Assembly (NCBI GenBank): GCA_963839475.1
Contig: CAWIVH010000001.1
Location: 620,001-684,000, forward strand
Source: CAWIVH01 sp963839475
GTDB taxonomy: Bacteria; Acidobacteriota; UBA6911
Direction: 5' to 3'
Length of the DNA stretch: 64,000 nt
This document shows, one piece after another, positions 18,551 to 28,177 of the stretch (position 1 is the stretch's first letter; every line of letters begins with the position of its first letter). The notes beneath the pieces were generated by a model that worked only from the letters and a program-made list of their open reading frames with translations, ran no database searches and was not told the origin of the DNA. The position numbers were made by a program, and so were the translations under genes.

Positions 18551-21382
18551 TTGAAAGCCGGAACTGGAAAACGGGCGCTATGGACGCTCGCAATTTGCGG
18601 CATCCTGATCAGCGTTGCCGCCGTCGGATGGAACAGTATCAGGAAATCTGAAATCCGGCGTCGCGTCTATCGGATCGGCTGGGAGAACGATCCCCCGTTT
18701 CAGATGGAGGATTCCAGCGGCAATCCTACGGGTTTGGCCATTGACTTGGTCCGCGAGGCCGCAATTAAAAAAGGATTGCAGCTTGAATGGGTAAAATGCT
18801 CAAAAAGCTCCGAGCCCTCCCTGGGTAACAAAGCGGTCGATCTCTGGCCGCTGGTGACCATCACCCCCGAAAGGCTCAAGAAATTCCACATCACGGAGGG
18901 CTACCTCGACATCAATCGTTGCCTCGTAGTGCAAGCCGGGAGTCCTTACCAGCAGCCTGAAGATTTATCCGGCGCCATCGTCAGCATTTTCGACCTGCCG
19001 GTCAATAATCTCGGAGCCAACCTGGCGTTGAGAACCGTGCGTCTTGTCCCAAGGCAATCCTGCGAAGAGGCGATAACCGACGTTTGTCGAGGGAAGTCTC
19101 AAGCCGCCTTCATGGAGGAATACACCGCGATCACAGCCCTTATGAGCGGTGTGGGCTGTGCAAACCAGAAGATCCGGTTGATTCCGATCTCTGGGCCGAA
19201 GCCTCAATTGGGCATCGGAGCCACGTTCGAATCTCAGGAAGCAGCCGATCTCCTTCGGGAGGCAATCGGCGTCATGGCCTCGGAAGGCCGTCTCAGCGAG
19301 ATCCTTGCCCGCTGGAGTTACATGTCGAGCCATAATCTCGAGCTGGTTACCGCACTGTTGGAGGCCCGGCGTACAGAACGCTGGCTGACGGTCATCCTGT
19401 CCATCTTCGCCTCGCTCTTTGTGCTCACGCTCTGGCAGGCGATTCGCGTACGGAGTGAGCGCAATCGTGCCGCAGACGCCGAAGCCGCGCTTCGTGAAAC
19501 CGAGGAGCGGTTCCGGACCATCGTGGAGTTGGCCCCGGACGGGATTTACTTCATTGGGCGCGAAAGCAAGTTTATCGAGGTCAACCGGACCGTATGCTCC
19601 CAGCTGGGATACACCAGGGAAGAAATGCTCCAGAAGAGAATTGTCGACATCCTGCCAAAAGATAGGGTGGAAGGTGTATACGACAGGCTCCGCCAATCAA
19701 GCGCCGCCGGAGTTTCCTATGAAAGCCGGCTGGTCAAGTCGGATGGATCCGAATTGCCGGTCGAACTGAAGATTCGCGAGGTCAGCTTTGCCGGACAGCA
19801 GGCGTATGTCGGGATCGCGCGTGACATCAGCGAAAGGAAGCGCTCCGAGCAGGCATTGCGCGAATCGGAAAGCCGATTCCGGGAACTGCTGGAAACCCTG
19901 CAGCTGGCCGCAGTGACCACGGACCGGCTGGGAAATTTCACCTTCTGCAACGATTTTCTCCTCAGCCAGACCGGATGGCGGCGGGATGAAATCATGGGCA
20001 GGCCGATCGGGGAATTTGTCGCGCCGGAAAATAAGTCCGCTTGCGCCGAATGGATGAAATCGGCGTTTGAAAGGAAGCGCACACATTCGTTTTCTGAATT
20101 CGCCTTTCTGACGAGTGACGGGAAGCGAAGATGGGTTGAATGGAACAGCACGCTGCTGCGCGACGGGGAAGGACGAAGCGTCGGCCTGGCTATCCTGGGA
20201 GTGGATGTTACCGACCACAGGAACCTGCGCGAGCAGTACCTGCAGTCTCAGAAACTCGAGAGCATAGGAAGGCTGGCAGGCGGAGTTGCTCACGATTTCA
20301 ACAACATTCTGACCGTCATCAACGGATTTGCCGAATTGATCTACGGGCAAATGGACGCCTCCAACCCTCTCCGCCACGATATGGAGCAAATACTACTGGC
20401 GGGAACCCGGGCCGCGGAGCTGACGCAGCAGCTTCTCGCTTTCAGCCGCAAGCAGGTCGTCCAGCCCAGGACACTGAACCTGAATTCCGTCATCTCTGGG
20501 TCGGAAAAAATGTTCCGGCGCCTGGTCGGGGAGGATGTGGAACTTTCCACCGCGCTATCGCCGGACGCGGGGCTGGTTACCGTGGATCCCGGTCAGGTGA
20601 ACCAGGTTCTGATGAATCTGCTGGTGAACTCCCGCGATGCCATGCCCGTGGGCGGCAAGCTCACCATAGAGACGTCGAACGTGGAGGTTAACAACCGCCA
20701 GGCCGCCGAACACCCCGAAATGCTGCCCGGGTTTTACGTTCTATTGACCGTGAGAGACAATGGCAAAGGAATGGATGAAGCCACCAAAAGCAGGATTTTT
20801 GAACCATTTTTCACCACCAAGCAGATGGGTGTCGGCACGGGCCTTGGATTGGCGACGGTGTACGGGATTATCCGGCAGAGCAAGGGCCACATCCTGGTGG
20901 ATAGCGAGCTGGGCCAGGGGACCATCTTCAGGATTTACTTTCCCCGCGCGGACCAGTCGGCCGAGAACGCGAAAGATGCAGAGCCGGTACCGGAAGAACT
21001 CCGGGGCACGGAAACTGTGCTGGTGGTGGAAGACCAGAAGGAAGTGCGAAGGCTTGCCCGGTCGGTCCTGAAAAACCTTGGATATAATGTCCTGGAAGCG
21101 GCAGACGGTCTGGAAGCACTGTCCGTGGCCGATCAATACCAGGATCGGATCCACCTTCTCTTGAGCGACATCGTCATGCCGGGGATGAGCGGCAAAGAAT
21201 TGGCCGCCCGGATGATGAAGTGCAGGCCGGACACCGCTGTGCTCCTGACATCGGGTTATTCGAATGACTTCGCTTTGCATCGAGTCGTCTCCGACCAGGA
21301 GATCGCCTACCTGCCCAAACCCTATTCCTCCCGCGGTCTCGCGAAAAAAGTTCGTCAAATCATCGACGGCCGAGCGTCCTGA
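18551..21382 (+). CDS. Hybrid sensor histidine kinase with solute-binding sensor domain, two PAS domains and receiver
   Basis: About 943 residues. Order: N-terminal membrane segment, SBP_bac_3-type periplasmic sensor (YRIGWENDPPFQM onward), second membrane helix (WLTVILSIFASLFVLTLWQ), two PAS domains, HisKA with phospho-His in GGVAHDFNN (His581), HATPase_c (NLLVNSRDAM, DNGKGMD, GLGLATVYG) and a receiver with phospho-Asp873 in LLLSDIVMPG. It should bind a small molecule outside the cell and signal inside. Start is uncertain: TTG at 18551 has GGGAG upstream; a TTG at 18518 and a GTG at 18539 are in frame. Its 3' end overlaps ccoI tail to tail by 28 bases. No response regulator gene is adjacent. 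Confidence 0.88.
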   Translation: MKAGTGKRALWTLAICGILISVAAVGWNSIRKSEIRRRVYRIGWENDPPFQMEDSSGNPTGLAIDLVREAAIKKGLQLEWVKCSKSSEPSLGNKAVDLWPLVTITPERLKKFHITEGYLDINRCLVVQAGSPYQQPEDLSGAIVSIFDLPVNNLGANLALRTVRLVPRQSCEEAITDVCRGKSQAAFMEEYTAITALMSGVGCANQKIRLIPISGPKPQLGIGATFESQEAADLLREAIGVMASEGRLSEILARWSYMSSHNLELVTALLEARRTERWLTVILSIFASLFVLTLWQAIRVRSERNRAADAEAALRETEERFRTIVELAPDGIYFIGRESKFIEVNRTVCSQLGYTREEMLQKRIVDILPKDRVEGVYDRLRQSSAAGVSYESRLVKSDGSELPVELKIREVSFAGQQAYVGIARDISERKRSEQALRESESRFRELLETLQLAAVTTDRLGNFTFCNDFLLSQTGWRRDEIMGRPIGEFVAPENKSACAEWMKSAFERKRTHSFSEFAFLTSDGKRRWVEWNSTLLRDGEGRSVGLAILGVDVTDHRNLREQYLQSQKLESIGRLAGGVAHDFNNILTVINGFAELIYGQMDASNPLRHDMEQILLAGTRAAELTQQLLAFSRKQVVQPRTLNLNSVISGSEKMFRRLVGEDVELSTALSPDAGLVTVDPGQVNQVLMNLLVNSRDAMPVGGKLTIETSNVEVNNRQAAEHPEMLPGFYVLLTVRDNGKGMDEATKSRIFEPFFTTKQMGVGTGLGLATVYGIIRQSKGHILVDSELGQGTIFRIYFPRADQSAENAKDAEPVPEELRGTETVLVVEDQKEVRRLARSVLKNLGYNVLEAADGLEALSVADQYQDRIHLLLSDIVMPGMSGKELAARMMKCRPDTAVLLTSGYSNDFALHRVVSDQEIAYLPKPYSSRGLAKKVRQIIDGRAS

Positions 21383-23862
21383 AGATTCCCGCAAGTACGG
21401 ACTCGCAGCGAATTCAAGATAACCGACACGCTCGACAGCACCATGGCTGCTGCCGCGGCAATGGGATTCAGCAGGCCCGCAACTGCGAGGCTGATGCCGG
21501 CTGCATTGTAGAGAAAGGCCCAGAACAGGTTCTGGCGGATTATCCGCACCGTTGCCCGGGCCAGGGAGAAGGTTTCGGGAATGCGGCGGAGATCCTGGCT
21601 CATCAAGGTGACCGGTGCCGCTTTCATGGCGATGTCCGTGCCGGTGCCCATGGCAATCCCAAGATCCGCTTGCGCCAGTGCCGGAGCGTCATTGACACCG
21701 TCACCCACCATCGCAACGATTTTTCCTGCGCCGCGCAATTCGCGGATGATCTGTTCCTTGTCGCCCGGCAGGCAGCCTGCCCGGTATTCGTCGGCCCCGA
21801 TTGCTGCTGCGACGTGGGCGGTTGCCAAGGGAGTGTCTCCCGACACAAGCCAAATCCGCATTCCCTGGCGTTTGAGCACTGAGACCGCGTCCCGGGCTGA
21901 CGGCCTGATTCGGTCGCCGAATGCCAGCGCGCCGCGAATCGCGCCATCCCAGCCGAACCACGAAACTGTGAGCCCTTGGAGCGCCCATGAGTCGGTGGTG
22001 GAGTCCAGGCACGCCGGCGGGACAGCGGACCGCTCCTCAGCGAAAGCCCGGCTTCCGACGAACACATGGCGGCCGGCAACGCTACCGCAAAGGCCACGTC
22101 CACCCTCGGTCCGAACGTTCTCGGCCTGGAGAAGATCCAGGGATTGGGCGCGGGCATGGTTGACCAGCGCACAACCAAGCGGATGTTCGGAATAGCGTTC
22201 CAGTGAAGCGATCAGGATGAGGATTTCGCTGCCGATCTTTTCGCCGGCGACGGACTTTTCCGCCTCAACCAAGGCGGAATCCGCCAGTTTAAACTGACCT
22301 ACGGTGGCGGTGCCGGTCTTATCCAGAACGAGCAGATCCACCCGTCCCACCGTTTCCAGGAAACGGGTATCCGACACCAGGATCCCGCGCCGCGAAGCTT
22401 TACCGACCGCCGCGGTCACCGCCAGCGGGGTGGCAATTCCCAGGGCGCAGGGGCAGGCGACCACCAACACCGTAATGGCCCGCATCAGGGCCGCTCCCAT
22501 CCCTTCAAACCACAGCGCGCCGGCGAAGGTGATGATCGCGACACCGATAACTGCCGGAACAAATCCGCGCGCGATCCGATCCGCTTGCCGCTCAAGCTCC
22601 GATCGCGTGCTCATGGCCTTCTCAACCATCCGGATGATCTGGGAAAGGGTGGTGTCCTCGCCCGTCCTGGTGACCCGGACCTGCAACAATCCGCCGCCGT
22701 TGGTGCTTCCGCAGATCACATGGACCCCGGCTTCCTTCAGAACCGGCGCAGATTCACCGGTGAGAACCGATTCGTCAACATGGGATTTGCCTTCCAGAAC
22801 CACACCGTCCGCAGGCACACCCTCTCCCGCCTTCACGGTGAAGATCATCCCCGGCGCCAGTTCTGCGACGGATAGGAATCTCTCGACTCCCCCGTCCATC
22901 ACGCGCGCTTTCTGGGGCAGCATCCGATAAAGCAGCGAAACGGCTCGTGCCGTGCTCTCCCGCGCTCCCCGTTCGATCAATTTTCCCGCGAGCACCAGCG
23001 TGACTATGGCGCAGGCCGTGTCAAAATAGTAATGCGGGCCGTTGAGCATCGCCTGGATCGAAGAATAGATCCATGCTGAAAGGATGCCCAGAGCCAGGAG
23101 CGTTTCCATCCGGATCGACCATTCCTTTAATCCCAGGAAGGCGATCCGCAGGATCGGCCAGCCGGAATAGAAAACGGCGGGTGCGGAAAGGGCCATGAGC
23201 ACAAACGGGACATACCGGCGCGCGCTGTCGGCGACATATTCGAAATAGCCGACATAGAACACCATGCTGAAATACATGACGTTCATCCAGATGAAAGCAG
23301 CCAGCCCGATACGCAACAGCAGATCGCGGCGTTCCCTGGCCTCCAGGTCGCGCTGCCCGGAATACTCGCTGCAGTGATAGCCCAGTGCAGCGACCTTTTG
23401 TTCGATTTTCCCCGGCGGCAGATATTGAGGGTGGTACCTTACACGCACCAGATCCGACGCAAAAAATACCTCCGCCGACCGGACTCCGGGCTGCGAGCAG
23501 AGCGCCTTTTCAATCAGCCAGGCGCAGGACGCGCACCACATCCCGGTAACATGGAAAAGGGCTTCGCGCGTTTCCGCCGTCTCGGGGATCGCCGGAATGG
23601 TTCCTTCGCCGATGCCATTTTCAGGCCTGGCTATAAGCCCCAGCCGGATGCTTTGCCGGAAAAGATCCGTATCTCGGAGATCCACACCTGACGCGACGAT
23701 GCCGCTTTCGCGAAGTATGGAGTAAACATTCAGGCAGCCGTGGCAGCAGAAAATCCGTTCGGCATCCGGGAAAACCTGTTTTAACCGTCCGGATCGAAGC
23801 CTGGAGCCACAGAGATTGCAGGTGTCGTGATCGGTCATCGACTGGCCATTGCCAAGAAACAT
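21355..23862 (-). CDS. ccoI: Copper-translocating P1B-type ATPase of the cbb3 cluster (CcoI/FixI type)
   Basis: An 835-residue inner-membrane copper pump that supplies copper for cbb3 oxidase assembly. The N-terminus has the CcoI-type cysteine-rich region (CNLCG, CCHGC) and an HMA domain (MWCASCAW). Then come the actuator TGES, the membrane CPC motif (residues 470-472, ACPCALG), the phosphorylation site DKTGT and GDGVNDAP. It is the last gene of the oxidase cluster. The ATG at 23862 starts 5 bases after the 54-residue gene; ATG 23838 is an alternative and gives the more typical N-terminus. Its 3' end overlaps the histidine kinase gene. Confidence 0.92.
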   Translation of the reverse strand: MFLGNGQSMTDHDTCNLCGSRLRSGRLKQVFPDAERIFCCHGCLNVYSILRESGIVASGVDLRDTDLFRQSIRLGLIARPENGIGEGTIPAIPETAETREALFHVTGMWCASCAWLIEKALCSQPGVRSAEVFFASDLVRVRYHPQYLPPGKIEQKVAALGYHCSEYSGQRDLEARERRDLLLRIGLAAFIWMNVMYFSMVFYVGYFEYVADSARRYVPFVLMALSAPAVFYSGWPILRIAFLGLKEWSIRMETLLALGILSAWIYSSIQAMLNGPHYYFDTACAIVTLVLAGKLIERGARESTARAVSLLYRMLPQKARVMDGGVERFLSVAELAPGMIFTVKAGEGVPADGVVLEGKSHVDESVLTGESAPVLKEAGVHVICGSTNGGGLLQVRVTRTGEDTTLSQIIRMVEKAMSTRSELERQADRIARGFVPAVIGVAIITFAGALWFEGMGAALMRAITVLVVACPCALGIATPLAVTAAVGKASRRGILVSDTRFLETVGRVDLLVLDKTGTATVGQFKLADSALVEAEKSVAGEKIGSEILILIASLERYSEHPLGCALVNHARAQSLDLLQAENVRTEGGRGLCGSVAGRHVFVGSRAFAEERSAVPPACLDSTTDSWALQGLTVSWFGWDGAIRGALAFGDRIRPSARDAVSVLKRQGMRIWLVSGDTPLATAHVAAAIGADEYRAGCLPGDKEQIIRELRGAGKIVAMVGDGVNDAPALAQADLGIAMGTGTDIAMKAAPVTLMSQDLRRIPETFSLARATVRIIRQNLFWAFLYNAAGISLAVAGLLNPIAAAAAMVLSSVSVILNSLRVRTCGNLQDARPSMI

Positions 23863-23867
23863 CCGGC

Positions 23868-24032
23868 TCAGCGGATGGCGCCTTTCTCATCGAGCATCAC
23901 CGGATTGGCGCGCCTGGCTTCCACATAAGCATAAACAAGGATCCCAATGAAAAGCAGGACCGTGAAGCCGAGAAAAACGACCAGGAAAGGAACGCGCCGG
24001 TGCGCAGGCCGGCTTGATGGTGCCTGGCTCAT
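23868..24032 (-). CDS. 54-residue single-helix membrane protein between ccoG and ccoI
   Basis: A small gene whose ATG overlaps the ccoG stop as ATGA (24029-24032) and whose stop is 5 bases before the possible ccoI start, so translational coupling is likely. The protein has a basic N-terminus, one transmembrane helix (about residues 15-37, VPFLVVFLGFTVLLFIGILV) and a short tail ending in VMLDEKGAIR. It occupies the place of ccoH/ccoS in ordinary ccoGHIS clusters but does not show a clear match to either; a better CcoS candidate is at 34403-34606. A role in oxidase assembly is inferred from position. Confidence 0.62.
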   Translation of the reverse strand: MSQAPSSRPAHRRVPFLVVFLGFTVLLFIGILVYAYVEARRANPVMLDEKGAIR

Positions 24033-25402
24033 CGCGGCTTTTTCTCCGGGGGCATGAGAAAGGTCATGTCCACATATTCTATCGTGTTGCCGGGAGTTGT
24101 GCCAACGCGGAACCGGAAATGATTGACCTCCTGCGCCCCGGCGAACCGATCCACAGAGATTTCAAACTCTTCCTGAACCTGCTGCGAGGACAGCAACGGC
24201 AGAGGATTTTGCCTGAGCCGCAACTCGGCACCGGGGAGATCCTCCAACGAAAGGACAACCCTGGCTTCCATCGAGCTTCGATTAGCCGCGCTGAGCCGGA
24301 ACTTATTGTAAATCCGGCCATCCTCGCCGACTCGGAACAGCGTGGATCTGTCAGGCATGATCCGTACCAAAACAGGGTGACGCATGGAAAGGGCGACAAA
24401 AAGCCCCGAGGTGTAGAAGAGAAGAATCAGCATCACTGCGACTCTCTTCGGGTCGCGCAGACCGATCTTTCGATACCAGGGTTCCTGTTTACTGGTCAGC
24501 AACTCTCCCCCTTCACCCCAGGAATAGTGAATGAGGCCAGGCTGGCCCAACCGGCCCAGAATCTCCGAGCAGGCATCGATGCATTCGGCGCAGTGAACAC
24601 ATTCGATCTGGTAGGGCGATTTCCGTATGTCGATCCCCATGTGGCAAACCCGGATGCACTTTTTGCATTCGATGCAGGCGCCTTCCGGATCGCGATACTG
24701 GACCAGAAGCGTCTGGCTGTCCGTCAGCATCCCCTGCAGATAGCCGTATGGACATATGGTGGTGCAAAATTTCTGGCGCACAAGCGTGAAATCGAGGAAG
24801 GTAATCAGGGTAACGGTCGCCCCGGAAATTCCCGCTGCTGTCCTGATGTCGAGCGAAAGCAACCGTTTCAGCAGATCGATCGGCTCCACAAAATAGGAGA
24901 TGAAAACGAAGGCGAGAAACACCGACGCTATGGCGACAATCCCATAAAAGGCTGCCTGCACGGCCAGCTTCCTCGACCCGGCGCTCCAGCGCAGCGTCTT
25001 TTTGGTGATCACACGGCGAAGCTTGTCTTCCAGCTGAAGAGAGACTTCGCTGAATATCATCTGTGGACAAAGGTAGCCGCAGTAGATCCGCCCGTAGAGC
25101 ATCGCTCCGACCAAAATCAGAAACATCAGGAACATCAGGGTGAAAAAGAGTATGCCGAATTCGCTGATCCAGAGTTCATAACCGAAAAAGTGGAAGCGTT
25201 GCTTTGGAATGTCGAAGCGTAGGACATTCGAAAACGGTAGTGCCACAAAAACCAGGAAACAGATCAAGTGAACGATTTTTCGTGTCCTGTGATACCGGGT
25301 GCCGGGAAGTGGCGGATCTGCGTCGCCTCCTGCGGCAGGGCGAGGACGCATGGATTTCGCCGGTTTTGGCTTGGGGGTCGGGTTTGTTCCGGTAGTCGAC
25401 AT
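24029..25402 (-). CDS. ccoG: Cytochrome cbb3 oxidase accessory protein CcoG (FixG/RdxA)
   Basis: A 457-residue membrane iron-sulfur protein needed for copper delivery to cbb3 oxidase in other bacteria (copper reductase role reported for CcoG). Seen: membrane helices near residues 45-65, 80-105 and later; CGYLCPQMIF; CTTICPYGYLQG; two ferredoxin-type clusters, CIECKKCIRVCHMGID and CVHCAECIDACSE; a further helix and an Ig-like C-terminal domain. The start is 4 bases after the SafE-like gene and the stop overlaps the next start by ATGA, so it sits within a tight operon. Confidence 0.94.
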   Translation of the reverse strand: MSTTGTNPTPKPKPAKSMRPRPAAGGDADPPLPGTRYHRTRKIVHLICFLVFVALPFSNVLRFDIPKQRFHFFGYELWISEFGILFFTLMFLMFLILVGAMLYGRIYCGYLCPQMIFSEVSLQLEDKLRRVITKKTLRWSAGSRKLAVQAAFYGIVAIASVFLAFVFISYFVEPIDLLKRLLSLDIRTAAGISGATVTLITFLDFTLVRQKFCTTICPYGYLQGMLTDSQTLLVQYRDPEGACIECKKCIRVCHMGIDIRKSPYQIECVHCAECIDACSEILGRLGQPGLIHYSWGEGGELLTSKQEPWYRKIGLRDPKRVAVMLILLFYTSGLFVALSMRHPVLVRIMPDRSTLFRVGEDGRIYNKFRLSAANRSSMEARVVLSLEDLPGAELRLRQNPLPLLSSQQVQEEFEISVDRFAGAQEVNHFRFRVGTTPGNTIEYVDMTFLMPPEKKPR

Positions 25403-25406
25403 GATT

Positions 25407-26120
25407 CTAGTGGCAGCACGAGCCTTTCAGGTTGGGAAGCATACCATGGGCCATCACGCCGCGATAGATCAACAGGAAGCCCAGGAGGATCATGCCCATT
25501 GCTCCTATCCAATGGCTCCATCGACGCAGCGGCGCGGTAATGAACGAGGAAAGAAGGCCCGTGGCCACCATCGCGCCCGAGGTTCCAAGACCGAAGGCCA
25601 GCATGGTCGCGGCTCCCGCCAGAAGAGAACCGGTTTCAATCGCCTTGAGAAGCCCGGCGTATAGAAATCCGCAGGGCAGAAAACCGAGGCAGAGTCCCAA
25701 CATGAATTTGCTGCGCCGGCTCGGTGACTGGAAAAGCCCGGCAGCGGCCTTGCTGATCCTGCCGATATAACGGTTCGAAGCCGGCGGAAGCAAATTCGAG
25801 ATAGGCAAGAAGCCCGAAAAGGACAGCCCCGTCACGACCAGCAGGACGCCCGCGACCATCGCTGCCGTATCCTCAACGCCAGCGAGCTTCCCGACCAATC
25901 CCAGAGCCTTGCCGGCCGCCCCGGCCAAGCAGCCAAGAAACATGTAGGTCAGGATTCTCCCGGCATTGTAAGCCAGATGGGCGGGGATGAGACTGGAGCG
26001 GGTTCCAGCGCCTGCCAGCGGCAAGCTGTAGGCAAGCACGAGGGGGCCGCACATCTGAACACAATGGAGGCTTCCCAGCAGGCCGAAGCTGAATATAAGG
26101 GCAAAATCGAAGGAAATCAC
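25407..26120 (-). CDS. SafE/UreH-like membrane protein of the cbb3 cluster
   Basis: A 237-residue inner-membrane protein with about six helices and the signature HCVQMCGP near the N-terminus, typical of the sulfite-exporter TauE/SafE (DsbD-like) proteins that are encoded beside ccoGHIS. The paired Cys/His residues in helices suggest metal, probably copper, handling. The start codon is GTG (26118-26120). It is followed 4 bases later by ccoG. The name sulfite exporter is historical for the fold; its likely job here is oxidase maturation, an inference from neighbours. Confidence 0.86.
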   Translation of the reverse strand: MISFDFALIFSFGLLGSLHCVQMCGPLVLAYSLPLAGAGTRSSLIPAHLAYNAGRILTYMFLGCLAGAAGKALGLVGKLAGVEDTAAMVAGVLLVVTGLSFSGFLPISNLLPPASNRYIGRISKAAAGLFQSPSRRSKFMLGLCLGFLPCGFLYAGLLKAIETGSLLAGAATMLAFGLGTSGAMVATGLLSSFITAPLRRWSHWIGAMGMILLGFLLIYRGVMAHGMLPNLKGSCCH

Positions 26121-26215
26121 GATGGAACCTCGGCCGCGGCCCGGGGTTTATGGATTGGTAATCAGCTCAACTGCTCCAGCACGGGGAGGTAGATTTCTTT
26201 CGGTATCCAATGGCA

Positions 26216-28165
26216 TCAAACCTTTCCGGCACTCAGGTTGTAGCGAATATTCTCGTTGATTGCTGGGATCGTGACGCATTCACGATAAAATTCGAACTTC
26301 TTCATCAGGATGGCATGGGTCGGGCATCGGGATGCGCACAAGGCGCACCGTATACAGGTCGTTTCGTCCTTGAGCATCACCGCACCCAGGGCATCCAGCT
26401 CTTCAACGGAAGCCCCTTCGAAATCGGATGCCCCCAGGCCGAGCATGGCCGAAGCCTGTTTCATCAGCATTTCGCTCGAGGCAACCTGCCCCAGGCCAAT
26501 CAGCCGGATCAGATTTTCAGGGCAGACATCAACGCAGCCGTTGCAGGCAATGCAATGGGAGGTGTCGAAGACGGTATTGACGTTGCAGCGCAGACATCGC
26601 GCACCCTGCCGCCGCGCTTCTTCTTCCGGGTATCGTTCTTCGATGATGTCCAGGGACGCCGCTCTTTTTTCGCTCTCCAAAACCGGCGGATTGGCCCGCG
26701 GCACCCGCGACCACCCCTCTGCCATGGTATAGCTGGCCGGCACCCATTGGCGCCGGACAGCGACGTCCGTCCGAGTTCCCCGCAGGAAATCGTGCATCGA
26801 GCGGGCGGCTATCTGCGCCGACGCGACGGCATCAATGAACAGCCGCGCTCCGTGCGCAATGTCGCCACACGCGAAAATATCGGGGGCGGTTGTCTGGTAG
26901 GTTTTGCGGTCCACCTTGATCAAGCCGCGCTCCGACTCCACCCCGTCGGCGGGATGGAGGAAAGAAAGGTCGGAAGTCTGGCCGATGGCGAAGAGGATCG
27001 TATCCGCTGGGATGTCCTCGACCACCGATTCGTCGAACGCGGGATTGAAGCGTCCGTTTTCATCGAAAACGGAGGTGCATTGCACGGTTCTCAAACCCCG
27101 CAATTGGCCGCTCTCCCCCAGCACCATCCGCGGTCCGCGCCGGTTGTGAAGGTGGATACCCTCCTCCTCTCCTTCGATGACCTCGATTTCGTCGGCCGGC
27201 ATCTCCTCGCGGGACTCGAGGCAAACCACATGGACTTCCTTGTCCCCACTCAACCTGAGCGCGGTGCGAGCTACGTCATAGGCAACCTGCTCACCCCGCT
27301 CCATTTCGGCGAGCGCTTCCACGCGGCTGGATGATTCGACCGGGCGCAAGGCGGAGCGGGCGACGTCGTAAGCCACGTTGCCGCCGCCGATCACCACGAC
27401 CCGCCGTCCCAGCGGCAAGGGGGTTCCCTCGTTGAACGCCCGCAGGAACTCCATGCCATCGTAAACGTTCGGCAGATCGCTTCCGGGAATCGACAGTTTC
27501 CTCCCCTTGGGGAGGCCGATCCCGAGGAAGATGGCTTTGTAGCCTTCGCGGCGCAAATCGGCGATCGAAAAATCCCTCCCGAGCTGCATGTTGCAGCGCA
27601 GATCAACGCCGAGCGAAAGAATGGCCTCGATTTCATGATTCACCAACTCTCGCGGCAGGCGGAAAACTGGAACCCCGATCGTGAGCATGCCGCCGGGTTT
27701 AGACAACGCTTCGAATACCGTGACCTTGTACCCAATCTGGGCCAGGTCGTGAGCGACCGTCAGTCCCGAAACTCCGGCGCCCACAACTGCGACACGCTCG
27801 TACGAACCACGGTTCTGGGGCAGCATACGCTGATCGCAGGCTTCGCGGTACATCCTGTAATCGCCGGTCTCCGGGCCGTAAACCTCGTTCACGAACCGCT
27901 TGAGGGCCCGGATGGCAACGGGAGCGTCGAGATCACCGCGGCGGCAGTTCAGCTCGCACGGCGCGCCGCAAACCCGGCCGCAAATCGAGGCGAAAGGGTT
28001 GGTAGCGCGAATAATCCGGTAGGCGTCTTCGTAGCGTCCCTCGGCGATTGCCGTCACATAGCCGCAGGCATCCGTGTGCACCGGACAGGCATCCTGGCAT
28101 TTGACCATCGCGGTCCAATAGTCACACGCATCCGGAACCTGGATCTGAAACAACGGGTTCTCCAT
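26216..28165 (-). CDS. GltD-like FAD/NAD(P) oxidoreductase with C-terminal ferredoxin domain
   Basis: A 649-residue cytoplasmic flavo-iron-sulfur protein. N-terminal cysteines of the glutamate-synthase small-subunit type (CQDACPVH, CGRVCGAPCELNC), FAD site VAVVGAGVSGLT, NAD(P) site VVVIGGGNVAYDVAR, a GD motif near ACGDIAHG, then a 2[4Fe-4S]-type domain (CIACNGCVDVCP, CIRCALCASRCP). No glutamate synthase large subunit is adjacent; instead it sits between the oxidase subunits and assembly genes, so an electron-transfer role in this cluster is likely. Odd: the VAYDVAR-ALR segment after the NAD(P) glycines occurs twice, about 33 residues apart. Confidence 0.88.
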   Translation of the reverse strand: MENPLFQIQVPDACDYWTAMVKCQDACPVHTDACGYVTAIAEGRYEDAYRIIRATNPFASICGRVCGAPCELNCRRGDLDAPVAIRALKRFVNEVYGPETGDYRMYREACDQRMLPQNRGSYERVAVVGAGVSGLTVAHDLAQIGYKVTVFEALSKPGGMLTIGVPVFRLPRELVNHEIEAILSLGVDLRCNMQLGRDFSIADLRREGYKAIFLGIGLPKGRKLSIPGSDLPNVYDGMEFLRAFNEGTPLPLGRRVVVIGGGNVAYDVARSALRPVESSSRVEALAEMERGEQVAYDVARTALRLSGDKEVHVVCLESREEMPADEIEVIEGEEEGIHLHNRRGPRMVLGESGQLRGLRTVQCTSVFDENGRFNPAFDESVVEDIPADTILFAIGQTSDLSFLHPADGVESERGLIKVDRKTYQTTAPDIFACGDIAHGARLFIDAVASAQIAARSMHDFLRGTRTDVAVRRQWVPASYTMAEGWSRVPRANPPVLESEKRAASLDIIEERYPEEEARRQGARCLRCNVNTVFDTSHCIACNGCVDVCPENLIRLIGLGQVASSEMLMKQASAMLGLGASDFEGASVEELDALGAVMLKDETTCIRCALCASRCPTHAILMKKFEFYRECVTIPAINENIRYNLSAGKV

Positions 28166-28177
28166 AACGCCCCGACC

